From Ewingella sp049889095 (GTDB lineage Bacteria; Pseudomonadota; Gammaproteobacteria; Enterobacterales; Enterobacteriaceae), in assembly GCA_049889095.1 (NCBI GenBank), contig JBLJFK010000003.1: DNA of 64,000 nt; one strand, 5' to 3'. Below the pieces are notes generated by a model. That model saw nothing but the letters and a program-made list of their open reading frames with translations, was not told the origin of the DNA and did not search any database. Shown piece after piece: positions 26,916 through 35,375 of this stretch (position 1 is its first letter; each line of letters begins with the position of its first letter). A program made the position numbers and the translations under genes.

Positions 26916-27556
26916 CAAGACTCTCAAACAATTAAGTAAGAGGGTGTGCCAATTAGCACGGCAATGAGCGGGATTGTACGTCGTGAAATGAAAGCGCACA
27001 GATCCAGCCCGGCAAAGTGACGTTGGCTGTAAGCGTGATGTCGAGTGTGGAAGCACAATGCCAACTGGCAAAGGGGATACGAATCGAGATTCAGGCTCAG
27101 CAACGTCTGATAGACATCAGTAAAATCAGAGAGCGCTCTGTTTTTAATCATGTCTAACAGCAAGCAAGATAGCCTTACCGCATGGAAGAAACCGCAAAGG
27201 AAGAAAAACAGGAAATGCGACGTTCACAACACCCGGAGGAAATCATCAGCGATGTTTTACGCTTACCGAAAGCGCGATGTGATAAACCGGTCATGCCGCA
27301 CCCTTCTTGAGCTGTTGCGAGAAAAAGGAGATATCTCAGTCAATAAATCGCCGCAATAATGGCATCATTCGCCCCAGGGTACAAGCCTGCGAAATCGCCA
27401 TTTTGCTAACAAAATGCTACATTTTTAACCTATTAATTTGACGGGATTTTCCAGATATTTGACGATTGAGCACCGCCCTTTCGGGATCGTTGCCCTGCCC
27501 ATTGTGTTAAAAAACACCATTCGGGCAACCCGATACGGGCTGATAGAAAAAAGCCA
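26916..27556. other. Intergenic region between speC and tRNA-Phe
   Basis: This holds the speC leader and promoter on one side and the tRNA-Phe promoter on the other. A 69-codon frame at 27150-27359 (+) is very basic and lacks a good ribosome site, and I do not call it a gene. The E. coli gene yqgA, found at this place, is not present. Confidence 0.5.
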
Positions 27557-27585
27557 TTGACGACACACAGCCAATACGGTTTAAT
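27557..27585 (+). promoter_or_regulatory. Promoter of tRNA-Phe
   Basis: TTGACG at 27557-27562 and TTTAAT at 27580-27585 are 17 bases apart. A GC-rich discriminator GCGCCCC follows, as expected of a stringently controlled stable RNA promoter. The tRNA begins 10 bases after the -10 box. Confidence 0.7.
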
Positions 27586-27595
27586 GCGCCCCGTT

Positions 27596-27671
27596 GCCCG
27601 GATAGCTCAGTCGGTAGAGCAAGGGATTGAAAATCCCTGTGTCCTTGGTTCGATTCCGAGTCCGGGCACCA
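27596..27671 (+). tRNA. pheV: tRNA-Phe (GAA)
   Basis: The 76-nt sequence starts GCCCGGATAGCTCAGTCGG and ends GAGTCCGGGCACCA with an encoded CCA. The anticodon loop TTGAAAA has anticodon GAA, and all four stems pair. It is nearly identical to E. coli tRNA-Phe. Its 3' end is a known integration site, and an integrase remnant follows 174 bp downstream. Confidence 0.98.
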
Positions 27672-27845
27672 CTTTCACTTCTATGTACGTCTCCCAAACT
27701 CCACAAAACTCAAGTATAATCACTGCCATATATCATTTTCTAACATCACGAACTCCACTGACCTCAACCCAACTCTCTCTAAATCAAGTTGCATCTGGGG
27801 CTTTTCAGAGGGCTCATTGTGTTCAATGAAAATTGAGACCCCCAT

Positions 27846-28543
27846 ATGGCACTGACAGCCCGGCAGGTCGAGACCGCAAAGCCTAAAGAGAAGGACTATA
27901 AACTTTCCGACGAACGTGGCCTTTTTCTCCTGATAACCACTACCGGCAAGCGCTACTGGCGGATGAAATACCGCATCGCCGGTAAAGAGAAAAAGTTATC
28001 TATCGATGTTTATCCTGAGATTTCTCTGGCGGAAGCCCGAGTCAAACGCGATGAAGCCAGAAAGGTGATTGCTGATGGTGGCGATCCGAGTGAGAAAAAG
28101 CAGCTCGAAAAACTCGCCAAAAAGATATCCGTCGCCAATACCTTCAGGGCGCTCGCTGTGGAGTGGTATAAGCAAAGAGTATCCCATGGTCAATAAGCTA
28201 TGCAGAGAGCGTTCAGGAAGCGCTGGAGAAGGGTATCTTTCCGTATGTGGGCAAACGCCCTGCCGCGGAGATCCTGCCTCTGGAAATGCTGGAAGTTCTA
28301 CGCCTGATTGAAAAACGTGGTTCACTGGAAAAATTACGTAAGGTCAGACAGTTCTGTAATCAGATCTTCCGCTACGCCATCGCAACAGGACGTGCAACGA
28401 TTAATCCAGCAGCAGAACTAACCGGTACGCTGACCGCACCAAAGACCGAGCACTTCCCTCACCTTCAGGCATCTGAATTACCCGCGTTCCTTTCCAGTCT
28501 GGCTGATTACCACGGTAACCATGAACACCTGAGAGCGCCCTGA
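27846..28543 (+). pseudogene. P4-type tyrosine integrase remnant
   Basis: The first part, 27846-28196, encodes the N-terminal arm-binding domain starting MALTARQVETAKPKEKDYKL, typical of P4-family integrases. Near 28175-28190 the frame shifts: the family continuation SISYAESVQEALEKGIFPY runs on in another frame to 28543 through the core-binding domain (YVGKRPAAEILPLEML, FRYAIATGRATINPA). The catalytic domain with the R-H-R-Y residues is missing. Its place just after tRNA-Phe, in the same direction, marks an island end. It cannot encode an active recombinase as it stands. Confidence 0.88.
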
Positions 28544-28569
28544 GCAACTGGCAATTCCTTGCCGCATCA

Positions 28570-28800
28570 GTGACATGCCAAGAAGAACGTGAGCTGGCGC
28601 GTATTGCTCTGAGCGAAATTGGAAGTAGGTTGCCACAGATGCTGGCAGTACTGCTGGCTGAAAACATTAGCCCGGAAACGTTGCACGTGATGCTGGCATC
28701 GGTTCTGAATATCCTGCCGGGTCCTGGTGATGCTGTGGCTGTACCCGTTGCAGAGCAACCGGCAGTACCTTTCGACCCAGTATCAGGTAGAACTGCTTAA
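28570..28800 (+). CDS. Unrecognised reading frame, perhaps a gene fragment
   Basis: A 76-codon frame from a GTG at 28570 contains EERELARIALSEIGSRLPQM and ETLHVMLASVLN and looks protein-like and helical, but I recognise no family. The open frame extends upstream to 28525 without a better start, so it may be the tail of a gene cut off at the integrase remnant. Its last 134 bases overlap the end of the Myb-repeat gene on the other strand, so at least one of the two ends is probably not original. Confidence 0.25.
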   Translation: MTCQEERELARIALSEIGSRLPQMLAVLLAENISPETLHVMLASVLNILPGPGDAVAVPVAEQPAVPFDPVSGRTA

Positions 28801-29482
28801 GGATGCTGATCTCCCCGGGAGTCCAGGCTTGTGCTCTTCTTAACCCTAATTTGTTCGCCTGTGCCGAAATAGCGCTTTTGGAACGATGGGGCAATAACGT
28901 ATGAATGGCATCCAGGTTCCCTGAGTCACCATAATTCTCGATCACTGCCGCGTTTTCCTCACGGGTCCATTTCCTCAGCCGCATTTTCCCAAGCTTCAGA
29001 ATATTTGCCCTATTCCTCACAGCACTGACACTTTTGTTAAGGGCGGCAGCAACCTCCTCAACAGGCATATGACCATAATGCTTTATCAGGAATGCGATGA
29101 CGTCAGGATCCCATTCCCGTACATCGGTGAGACCCGCCTTTCCCGCCTGTTTCCTGATAGAGTCCTTATCATGGTGTGGCAGCAATGCCCTCACCATGGC
29201 GATACCTTCACCATGAGAGTAATATTTTTTCACTACGCCAATTTCCCACGGCTCCCAGGGTTTAGCTCCCGAACGACCGACGCCAACTTTTAGCGCCATC
29301 GCTCTGACTGCAGTAACACCTCTTCCCTGGGGGATGGCTATCTCCTTTGCCGGGAGTTTGCCATAGTGCTTTTCAAGAAAGGCGATTTCAGTTAGCGTCC
29401 AGTGAGTGGCATGATTACGGTTTTTTTTAGTGTTCCCGACCATGCCAGTATCCGCTGACAATTTATTCGGTTTCTTTCTCAT
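28667..29482 (-). CDS. Protein with five Myb/SANT-like repeats
   Basis: The 271-residue protein is built from tandem repeats of exactly 48 residues, each opening with a Trp at residues 28, 76, 124, 172 and 220. Each has the pattern W-x3-E/D-x7-Y followed by a second helix such as KSVSAVRNRANILKLG. This resembles Myb/SANT helix-turn-helix units, so DNA binding is likely by inference. The fifth repeat loses the pattern after Tyr232, and the tail looks out of frame. Its start overlaps the stop of the upstream chimeric gene in TAATG, which suggests coupled translation. No function is known to me. Confidence 0.75.
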   Translation of the reverse strand: MRKKPNKLSADTGMVGNTKKNRNHATHWTLTEIAFLEKHYGKLPAKEIAIPQGRGVTAVRAMALKVGVGRSGAKPWEPWEIGVVKKYYSHGEGIAMVRALLPHHDKDSIRKQAGKAGLTDVREWDPDVIAFLIKHYGHMPVEEVAAALNKSVSAVRNRANILKLGKMRLRKWTREENAAVIENYGDSGNLDAIHTLLPHRSKSAISAQANKLGLRRAQAWTPGEISILKQFYLILGRKVLPVALQRVQPQHHQDPAGYSEPMPASRATFPG

Positions 29483-30228
29483 TATTCGGTCACTGAGTCC
29501 GTATGGGTCATCAGCGCGTAACGGTTCATCAGTTGCTGAAGATGTTGCTCAGCCGCCGCCTGATTGTGGCCCGCTTGTTTTTGTAGCGCCAACTGTCGCA
29601 ACTGTTCTTCCACCGGCACATTCCGGCTCAGGGTCTGCGTGATGGCAAACACCGAAGACTTTAGCTCTGAGACCGTCAGGTATTTCCCCCGCTGCATATC
29701 GGTGCTGTTGAGTTTGTCCGTCAGCGACTGCAACTGTGCCATCGCCTGATGCCAGCCCAGCAGACGGGCCTCCGGCATCGCATTCGCCTCCACCTGCTGC
29801 TGCCACTGTTTCGCCAGTATGGCTGTATCAGGCTGATGCGGCCACAGGCGCTGCGTCTGCGCCACCAGCGCAAACCCGTAATCCTGCGCCCAGACCGGAG
29901 AAAGCTGCGCCACCGCCCCTAGTTGGCGGAGCGTGCGCTGTGTGATAGCTCGCCCCTGCGACTGCAGCGCGGCGGCGTTGTCTTCAATCATCGCTTCCTG
30001 TTCGGATGTAGAGAGTATCACCGGTAATGACGAGAGCGAGGCGTTAATCAGTGCGTCTGGCTGGTTGTCGTGCCAGTGCTGCCAGCCCCAGATGCTCAAC
30101 GACGTCACCATCAGCGTTGCCACGACACCTCCGGCAAAGCCGGCCCATACCCCACGACGATGACGTTTCAGGAGGGAGGTCTGCGTTAGCAATGCCCCCT
30201 CGTTCCATAACGGACGATAAATCTTCAT
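29482..30228 (-). pseudogene. Chimera of tssK start and vasL C-terminal part
   Basis: The 248-codon frame begins MKIYRPLWNEGALLT, which matches the start of type VI baseplate protein TssK. It then changes into TSLLKRHRRGVWAGFAGGV, a membrane helix near residues 27-48, and a VasL-type C-terminal domain. The gene follows tssC by 20 bases, the place of tssK. The simplest reading is one deletion from early tssK into the middle of vasL that removed the intervening type VI genes. The frame is open but is unlikely to act as TssK. The VasL assignment is from family memory. Confidence 0.65.
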
Positions 30229-30248
30229 AGGCCTCCCAGCCTTGTCTC

Positions 30249-31793
30249 TTACGACTTCGCCTTCGGCATCTGCGATACCAGAGACAAATTCACGTCCATG
30301 CCTTCCACCTGGAAGTGTGGTACCGCGTACAGTTTCACGCGGAAGAAGCCCGGATTGTCTTCGATGTCTTCTACGGTCACTTTCGCATCGCGCAGCGGGT
30401 GAGACGCCTGCAGGTCGTCGCCAGGATCGGTCATTTCGGTGACCAGACTGCGAACCCAGGTATTGAGTTCAAGCTCCAGCAGGCGACGGTCTTTGGTCGT
30501 ACCGATGTTTTCACGCTGAATAAGCTTCAGGTAATGCGCGATACGCGACAGCAGGAAGATATACGGCAGGCGTGAATTGATGCGGCTGTTGGCGGTGGCA
30601 TCGGCAGTGTCGTACAGCGCCGGTTTTTGCGTCGAGTTGGCGGAGAAAAAGCAGGAGTAATCTCTGTTTTTATAGTAACTTAGTGGAATAAAGCCTAAGT
30701 TCGCGAACTCAAACTCGCGGGTTTCAGGGATCATCACCTCTGACGGGATTTTCACCTGATTGCCGGTACCCAGGTCATACAGGTGGATAGGCAGGTCTTT
30801 CACTGCGCCACCGGCCTGCGGGCCACGGATTTGTACGCACCAGCCGTTGTTGATAAAGCTGCGCACCATGTTGGCGGCAAACGCAAAGGAAGCGTTGGTC
30901 CACAGGTATTTATCGTGGTCCGGGCCTTTCACTTCTTCGACGTAGTTGAAGCTGCGCACCGGCACGGTGTCCGGGCCGTACGGCAGGCGACCGAGCACGC
31001 GCGGCATCACCAGGCCGATGTAGCGGGAATCATCCGTCTCGCGGAAGCTCTTCCACTTGATGTATTCAGCGCGGTCGAAGTAGTTGCCGATATCTTTAAT
31101 GGCCGCGACGTCTTCCATAGAATCTTTCAGGAAGAATTTCGGACCCGCCGAGCCGATAAACGGCATGTGCGCTGCGGCTGACACTTTCGAAATATTGCGC
31201 AACAGCGCCACGTCCTGCGCGGAAGCGTCAAACTCGTAAGCAGAAATCAGCGCCGCAATCGGCTCTCCGCCCGGGCTGTCGTACTCTGCCGTGTACGTGT
31301 GCTGGTATAATCCGCTCTGAATAATCTCCGGCGCGTCTTCAAAATCCTGACGCAAATCGTCCTTCGACAGGTCCAGCAGTTCGATTTTGACGTTCTGACG
31401 GAAATCGGTTTTATCGACTAATGACTTCAGCCCACACCACAGACTCTCTACTGCCTGAAAACCCTCATGATGCATCACGGCATCCAGCTGGCGACTAATC
31501 TGATGGTCCAGTTCAGCGATATGGTGGTCAATCAGCGTCTTGTCGAGCTTTTCGACTTTTGAGCCCGCTTTGCTCAGGCACTCCAGAAACACCTGCATCC
31601 CGGCGGTCAGACGCTCATCGGCGGTCGCATCTGACATCGCCAGGCTGTCCTGCCAGATATCCAGCGCACTCAGCTCAGAGACCGGATTCAGATTGATTTT
31701 TTCAAACAGAGACGCATACACCCCACCTGCCGCAGGACGTTCCAGTACCACACTCTCACCGACGGCAGCAGCGTTTTCATTTTTTACAGACAT
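30249..31793 (-). CDS. tssC: Type VI secretion sheath protein TssC
   Basis: TssC (VipB/EvpB) is the large subunit of the contractile type VI sheath. The start at 31793 has AAGGA seven bases upstream and gives 514 residues; an ATG at 31799 sits right on the site. The family segments SLWCGLKSLVDKTDF, LISAYEFDASAQDVALLRNI and NSRINSRLPYIFLLSRIAHY are present and the length is normal, so the gene looks intact. It forms a pair with tssB, but the rest of the secretion system is missing here. Confidence 0.95.
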   Translation of the reverse strand: MSVKNENAAAVGESVVLERPAAGGVYASLFEKINLNPVSELSALDIWQDSLAMSDATADERLTAGMQVFLECLSKAGSKVEKLDKTLIDHHIAELDHQISRQLDAVMHHEGFQAVESLWCGLKSLVDKTDFRQNVKIELLDLSKDDLRQDFEDAPEIIQSGLYQHTYTAEYDSPGGEPIAALISAYEFDASAQDVALLRNISKVSAAAHMPFIGSAGPKFFLKDSMEDVAAIKDIGNYFDRAEYIKWKSFRETDDSRYIGLVMPRVLGRLPYGPDTVPVRSFNYVEEVKGPDHDKYLWTNASFAFAANMVRSFINNGWCVQIRGPQAGGAVKDLPIHLYDLGTGNQVKIPSEVMIPETREFEFANLGFIPLSYYKNRDYSCFFSANSTQKPALYDTADATANSRINSRLPYIFLLSRIAHYLKLIQRENIGTTKDRRLLELELNTWVRSLVTEMTDPGDDLQASHPLRDAKVTVEDIEDNPGFFRVKLYAVPHFQVEGMDVNLSLVSQMPKAKS

Positions 31794-31861
31794 CAGCATT
31801 CCTTAATTAATCCGTTAAATCATCGCGGCCGTTATGGCTGTTTGAGTGCCAGAGCAGAGAG

Positions 31862-32329
31862 TTAGCTGCGCAGCTCGGCGCTGAGTGCGGGGTCAACCAG
31901 AATTTTCTCCAGCTCTTTACGGAAGGCCTGGTTATCCAGCAGATTGGCTTTGAGGTCACGAAGCAGGTTGCGCATGGCGAGCATCGCCTTCAACTGCGGT
32001 ATCCGCGCCGCTACCTGTTCCAGCTCGAAGTCTTTCATACTCTGGAATGTCAGGCTGATGTTGTCTTCACTGCCGTCGCTGGCCAGGGTGTTTTCTACAG
32101 ACAGGTTCACGGAAGGAGAGAATTCGGATAACACGTTGTCAAAATTGTTTTTATTGACGTTGACCTTTTCACGCTCAGATACAAGACGTTGTTCAGCGCC
32201 GTTACTGTAATTTCCCACAGCAACCAGTTTCAGGGGCAATTCAACTTTTTTCTGGGCGCCCCCAGTGTGCAGGCTTAATTGGATGTTAACGCGGGCCTTG
32301 GGGATCTCAGACTGATAGGAGTTAGACAT
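31862..32329 (-). CDS. tssB: Type VI secretion sheath protein TssB
   Basis: TssB (VipA) is the small sheath subunit that forms a heterodimer with TssC. The 155 residues include the conserved stretches KARVNIQLSL and ELPLKLVAVGNYSNG and the C-terminal helix MRNLLRDLKANLLDN. The gene opens the remnant operon tssB-tssC-chimera-Myb gene. Both sheath genes are full length although the system is degraded. Confidence 0.95.
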   Translation of the reverse strand: MSNSYQSEIPKARVNIQLSLHTGGAQKKVELPLKLVAVGNYSNGAEQRLVSEREKVNVNKNNFDNVLSEFSPSVNLSVENTLASDGSEDNISLTFQSMKDFELEQVAARIPQLKAMLAMRNLLRDLKANLLDNQAFRKELEKILVDPALSAELRS

Positions 32330-32866
32330 GGCTGTCCCTGTTCTATGGAGTAATAGAAATGGTCAATGCCACTGAGAAATTAATAAGAAAGGCTAATCCT
32401 GCCAGACAAAATCCCCACTCACGCCACCCGACGATACAGACAAAACCGGAGCTAAAAGCGGAAACATTCCATTCACCAGCGAACATGACACGTGTTTTTA
32501 AGGATTTGTCTGAAATTGAAAGTTTCGGATAAACACCTATAAGCGGAGTGTAGAAACGTTAGACAGGTGATTGGAAATTAAATTATGTAACATAGTTTTA
32601 CAAATAAAGGGTTTAACAAAAATAGAACATCTCGCTGATTTATAAGAATTTTCTCAACTACGTCTTGCGAGCCTTAAGGAGCAAGGGTGTACAACAAATA
32701 ATCAATTTGAGTTATTGATTGTCATTGAACAAAACATAACCCACCATGTTAAAAATCTGGTTTTAGACTTTTTATCAGAAAATGAGAGACTGCGCGTTAC
32801 TGAGCAAAATGAAAGATAACTATCGGCCCTATCATCAAGGATTTTTATCTTTCAGTTAAATGAAGC
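32330..32866. other. AT-rich region upstream of tssB
   Basis: About 540 bp with no convincing gene. It is clearly more AT-rich than the core genes, as often seen in enterobacterial islands, and probably holds the promoter of the tssB operon. I see no clear operator or repeat. Confidence 0.5.
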
Positions 32867-33064
32867 TTATTGATCTTCGCCGAAGTAAACATCTACGTGG
32901 CTACGATGCCTGCCCACAGCACCATCCACTTCGACGCATTCTCTGAACTTCTGCCCGGCTTTGACACCTTCGATTGGTGATCGCCATACGCATAAACGCC
33001 AACCCACTGCGGCTGGCAGGGTAAAGGTCAAAAACGCAATCAGCAGGAAAATTACTCGAATCAT
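32867..33064 (-). CDS. Small exported or membrane protein, unknown
   Basis: From the ATG at 33064 the 65-residue frame starts MIRVIFLLIAFLTFTLPAAV, a clear signal or membrane segment, and continues with WRLCVWRSPIEGVKAGQKF to a charged end. It lies on the island between tssB and the small gene at 33296. No strong ribosome site is seen. The hydrophobic start argues for a real gene, but I know no family. Confidence 0.4.
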   Translation of the reverse strand: MIRVIFLLIAFLTFTLPAAVGWRLCVWRSPIEGVKAGQKFRECVEVDGAVGRHRSHVDVYFGEDQ

Positions 33065-33295
33065 GGCGTACTTTTTTAACAAATAGCAGGAAGGGTGTGT
33101 GGTGAATGTAAAACATTGGCGTTGAAAAACAACGGCAAAGAATAGCAGACGGGACTGGGTCCACATGTATCTATAGATTTCTTGTCGTTATTACCGCCAG
33201 ATAACGTGAGACCGTCTCACAGTTTTCTTGCTTGGTCTGAAAACCAGAAACGGATAAGCTATGGCAAATTTCCGACACTGAGAAAATTCATTCCC

Positions 33296-33481
33296 ATGGC
33301 CAAGAAACCAGACGCTGCACCTTCCGTATTTGATCATCTGAAAGATGATGACAGTTTTGATCTGTGGGGCCGTTCGGGTCTCAGTAGCGCACTTAACAAA
33401 GCCAAACCTAAAGCGCCGGATAACGACGCCATAGCCGCAGCCCGTAAACTGATTCAGGGCAGTAAAGGTCAGACCAGGTAA
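33296..33481 (+). CDS. Small hypothetical protein with its own terminator
   Basis: The 61-residue protein starts MAKKPDAAPSVFDHLKDDDS, has DLWGRSGLSSALNKAKPK in the middle and a basic end RKLIQGSKGQTR. It is hydrophilic, with an acidic first half and a basic second half. A strong terminator lies 31 bases after its stop, which supports expression as its own unit. I do not recognise the family. Confidence 0.6.
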   Translation: MAKKPDAAPSVFDHLKDDDSFDLWGRSGLSSALNKAKPKAPDNDAIAAARKLIQGSKGQTR

Positions 33482-33512
33482 ATAGCTTTGTAGGCTATCC
33501 AGCGTAATGAAG

Positions 33513-33536
33513 AACCAGCGTAAAGGCTGGTTTTTT
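33513..33536 (+). terminator. Intrinsic terminator of the small gene at 33296
   Basis: A 7-bp stem AACCAGC/GCTGGTT with a short loop is followed by six T residues on the plus strand. Confidence 0.85.
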
Positions 33537-33675
33537 GCATAATGATCACCAGCAGCTGCCGCATTCGCACGATAAGCATAGTCACTTCCAGTGCTGGACA
33601 TCCATACGTCCAAAACGTAATCTGAATTTCTATTGCCAATTCATTCACTCACGCTGTGTAAGGAAAACTCCGCCC

Positions 33676-34494
33676 ATGCGCACACCCGTTATTGCTTTTA
33701 CCCTGCTTGCTGCCACGCTATTTTCTGCGGTTTCCCATGCGGGTACCACACTGGACCGCGTGATGAAAACCGGCGTGCTGCATAATGTCATCGTTAACGA
33801 CTACCCACCGTTTGGTTTTATTGATGACAACAACCAACTGGCCGGTTTTGATGTCGACGTGGCGAAAGCCGTGGCGCAGCGCATGGGCGTGAAGCTGGAG
33901 GTGACCGCACCGGGCTGGGAAACCATTATCGGTGGCAACTGGCGCGGCCGCTGGGATACCTGTATCTGTTCAATGACCCCCAACGTCGAGCGTGCCAAAG
34001 TACTGAACTTTGTCGCCCCCTATTACAGCTCCCCGGCCGTATTGGTGGTCAATAAAAATGATGAACGTATCAAGTCTGCTGCCGATCTCAGCAACAAAAA
34101 AGTCGGCATTGGCATGGGCTCAAGTTACGAAACCTACCTGCAAAAAACGCTGGTGATCCCCGGCACTAAACCGATTGCCTTCCCGTTTGACAACGTACAG
34201 GCCATTCCAAGCGATGAAGAAGTGGCATTCCAGAATCTGGCTCTCGGCCCCGGCGTGCGCCTGGATGCCATCGTCTCTGATCTAGCCACTGCCAACGCAC
34301 GCATCAAGCGTAATCCAGTGTTTAAAATTGTCGCCGAGCTGTATGCCGAACCGAACTGGGTTGCCACCGATAAGGGCGATGCCGAATGGGACAAGAAAGT
34401 CGCGGATACCATCAAATCCCTGCGCGATGACGGCACACTAGCCAAGATTTCCCAACACTGGTTGGGTGAAGACATTACCAAAGAGGCACCGTAA
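33676..34494 (+). CDS. Amino-acid ABC transporter substrate-binding protein
   Basis: A 272-residue periplasmic binding protein of the polar amino-acid family (bacterial extracellular solute-binding family 3). A signal peptide MRTPVIAFTLLAATLFSAVSHA precedes the mature start GTTLDRVMKTGVL. Typical segments are YPPFGFIDDNNQLAGFDVDV and SAADLSNKKVGIGMGSS. The ATG at 33676 is chosen because it starts the signal peptide; an upstream start at 33535 adds 47 unrelated residues. The permease gene follows after three bases. The exact ligand cannot be read from sequence. Confidence 0.9.
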   Translation: MRTPVIAFTLLAATLFSAVSHAGTTLDRVMKTGVLHNVIVNDYPPFGFIDDNNQLAGFDVDVAKAVAQRMGVKLEVTAPGWETIIGGNWRGRWDTCICSMTPNVERAKVLNFVAPYYSSPAVLVVNKNDERIKSAADLSNKKVGIGMGSSYETYLQKTLVIPGTKPIAFPFDNVQAIPSDEEVAFQNLALGPGVRLDAIVSDLATANARIKRNPVFKIVAELYAEPNWVATDKGDAEWDKKVADTIKSLRDDGTLAKISQHWLGEDITKEAP

Positions 34495-34497
34495 CGG

Positions 34498-35346
34498 ATG
34501 GCCCAGCTTCCTGAGATGAAGACAACGCCGCAGGATAACGCCGCGACGCCGCCTCCTAGTGCTGGCGTTTTCTCCAGCCCGCTAGCGTTTAGAATGAAAA
34601 CGCTACTCACCTGGGTTACTTTGCTCAGCTTACTGCTGGGGACCTTCAGTAAAATGGGGCTGCAATGGGATCTCATCGGGCAGAAACTGCCGTTCCTGCT
34701 GGGCCTGCGACTGTCGCCGGACGGTTTTATTCAGGGCGCGGCGCTGACGATTCTAATCACCGCCTGTTCGATGTTTTTCTGCCTGTTATTGGGTCTTATC
34801 ACCGCATTAGGCCGCATGTCCGACAATGCGCTGGCCTTTGGCTGCGCCACCTTTTATGCTTCCCTGTTTCGCGGTACGCCACTGTTGGTGCAGGTGCTGA
34901 TTATCTATCTGGCGCTGCCACAAGCGGGCATTGTGCTGGGTGCCCTGAGTTCAGGCATTATTGCGCTATCGCTTAATTACGGTGCGTACCTGGCGGAAAC
35001 CATCCGCAGCGGCGTCATATCCGTGCCTCGCGGGCAGAAAGAAGCGGCAATGGCGCTTGGCCTCTCCTCATGGACAGTCGCCATACACGTCACCGCGCCG
35101 CAGGCTTTACGTATTATCATTCCGCCTGCGGGTTCGATGTTTATTTCCATGTTGAAAGATTCATCGCTGGTGTCGCTGATGGGCCTGTGGGAACTTAACT
35201 TTTTGGCGCAATCTTACGGGCGCAGCACCTACCGCTATATGGAAATGCTGGCCACCGCCGCCGCCATATATTGGATTATGTCCATTGTGCTGGAACTGTT
35301 CCAAAGTCGCCTGGAGCGTCGTTTTGGACAGGGTTATCGTCGTTAA
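34498..35346 (+). CDS. Amino-acid ABC transporter permease
   Basis: A 282-residue inner-membrane permease of the His/Glu/Gln/Arg family. A cytoplasmic N-terminal extension of about 35 residues precedes the first helix. The coupling-loop signature is seen in ISVPRGQKEAAMALGLSSW, the EAA-type motif, and RGTPLLVQVLIIYLALP is also typical. No ATP-binding subunit gene lies in the cluster, so the ATPase must be supplied from elsewhere. Confidence 0.92.
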   Translation: MAQLPEMKTTPQDNAATPPPSAGVFSSPLAFRMKTLLTWVTLLSLLLGTFSKMGLQWDLIGQKLPFLLGLRLSPDGFIQGAALTILITACSMFFCLLLGLITALGRMSDNALAFGCATFYASLFRGTPLLVQVLIIYLALPQAGIVLGALSSGIIALSLNYGAYLAETIRSGVISVPRGQKEAAMALGLSSWTVAIHVTAPQALRIIIPPAGSMFISMLKDSSLVSLMGLWELNFLAQSYGRSTYRYMEMLATAAAIYWIMSIVLELFQSRLERRFGQGYRR

Positions 35347-35375
35347 TCACTTGCTGAATAAGTCACAGGTATGCC

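Noticed and set aside
27150..27359. 69-codon frame between speC and tRNA-Phe
   Set aside because: Very basic composition, no ribosome site and no recognisable family; treated as chance.
27557..27829. 90-codon frame running through tRNA-Phe
   Set aside because: The DNA is clearly a tRNA gene with all stems and an encoded CCA.
27672..33536. CRISPR array or other short-spaced repeats on the island
   Set aside because: I saw no regularly spaced direct repeats; the only repeat is the protein-level 48-residue unit of the Myb-like gene.
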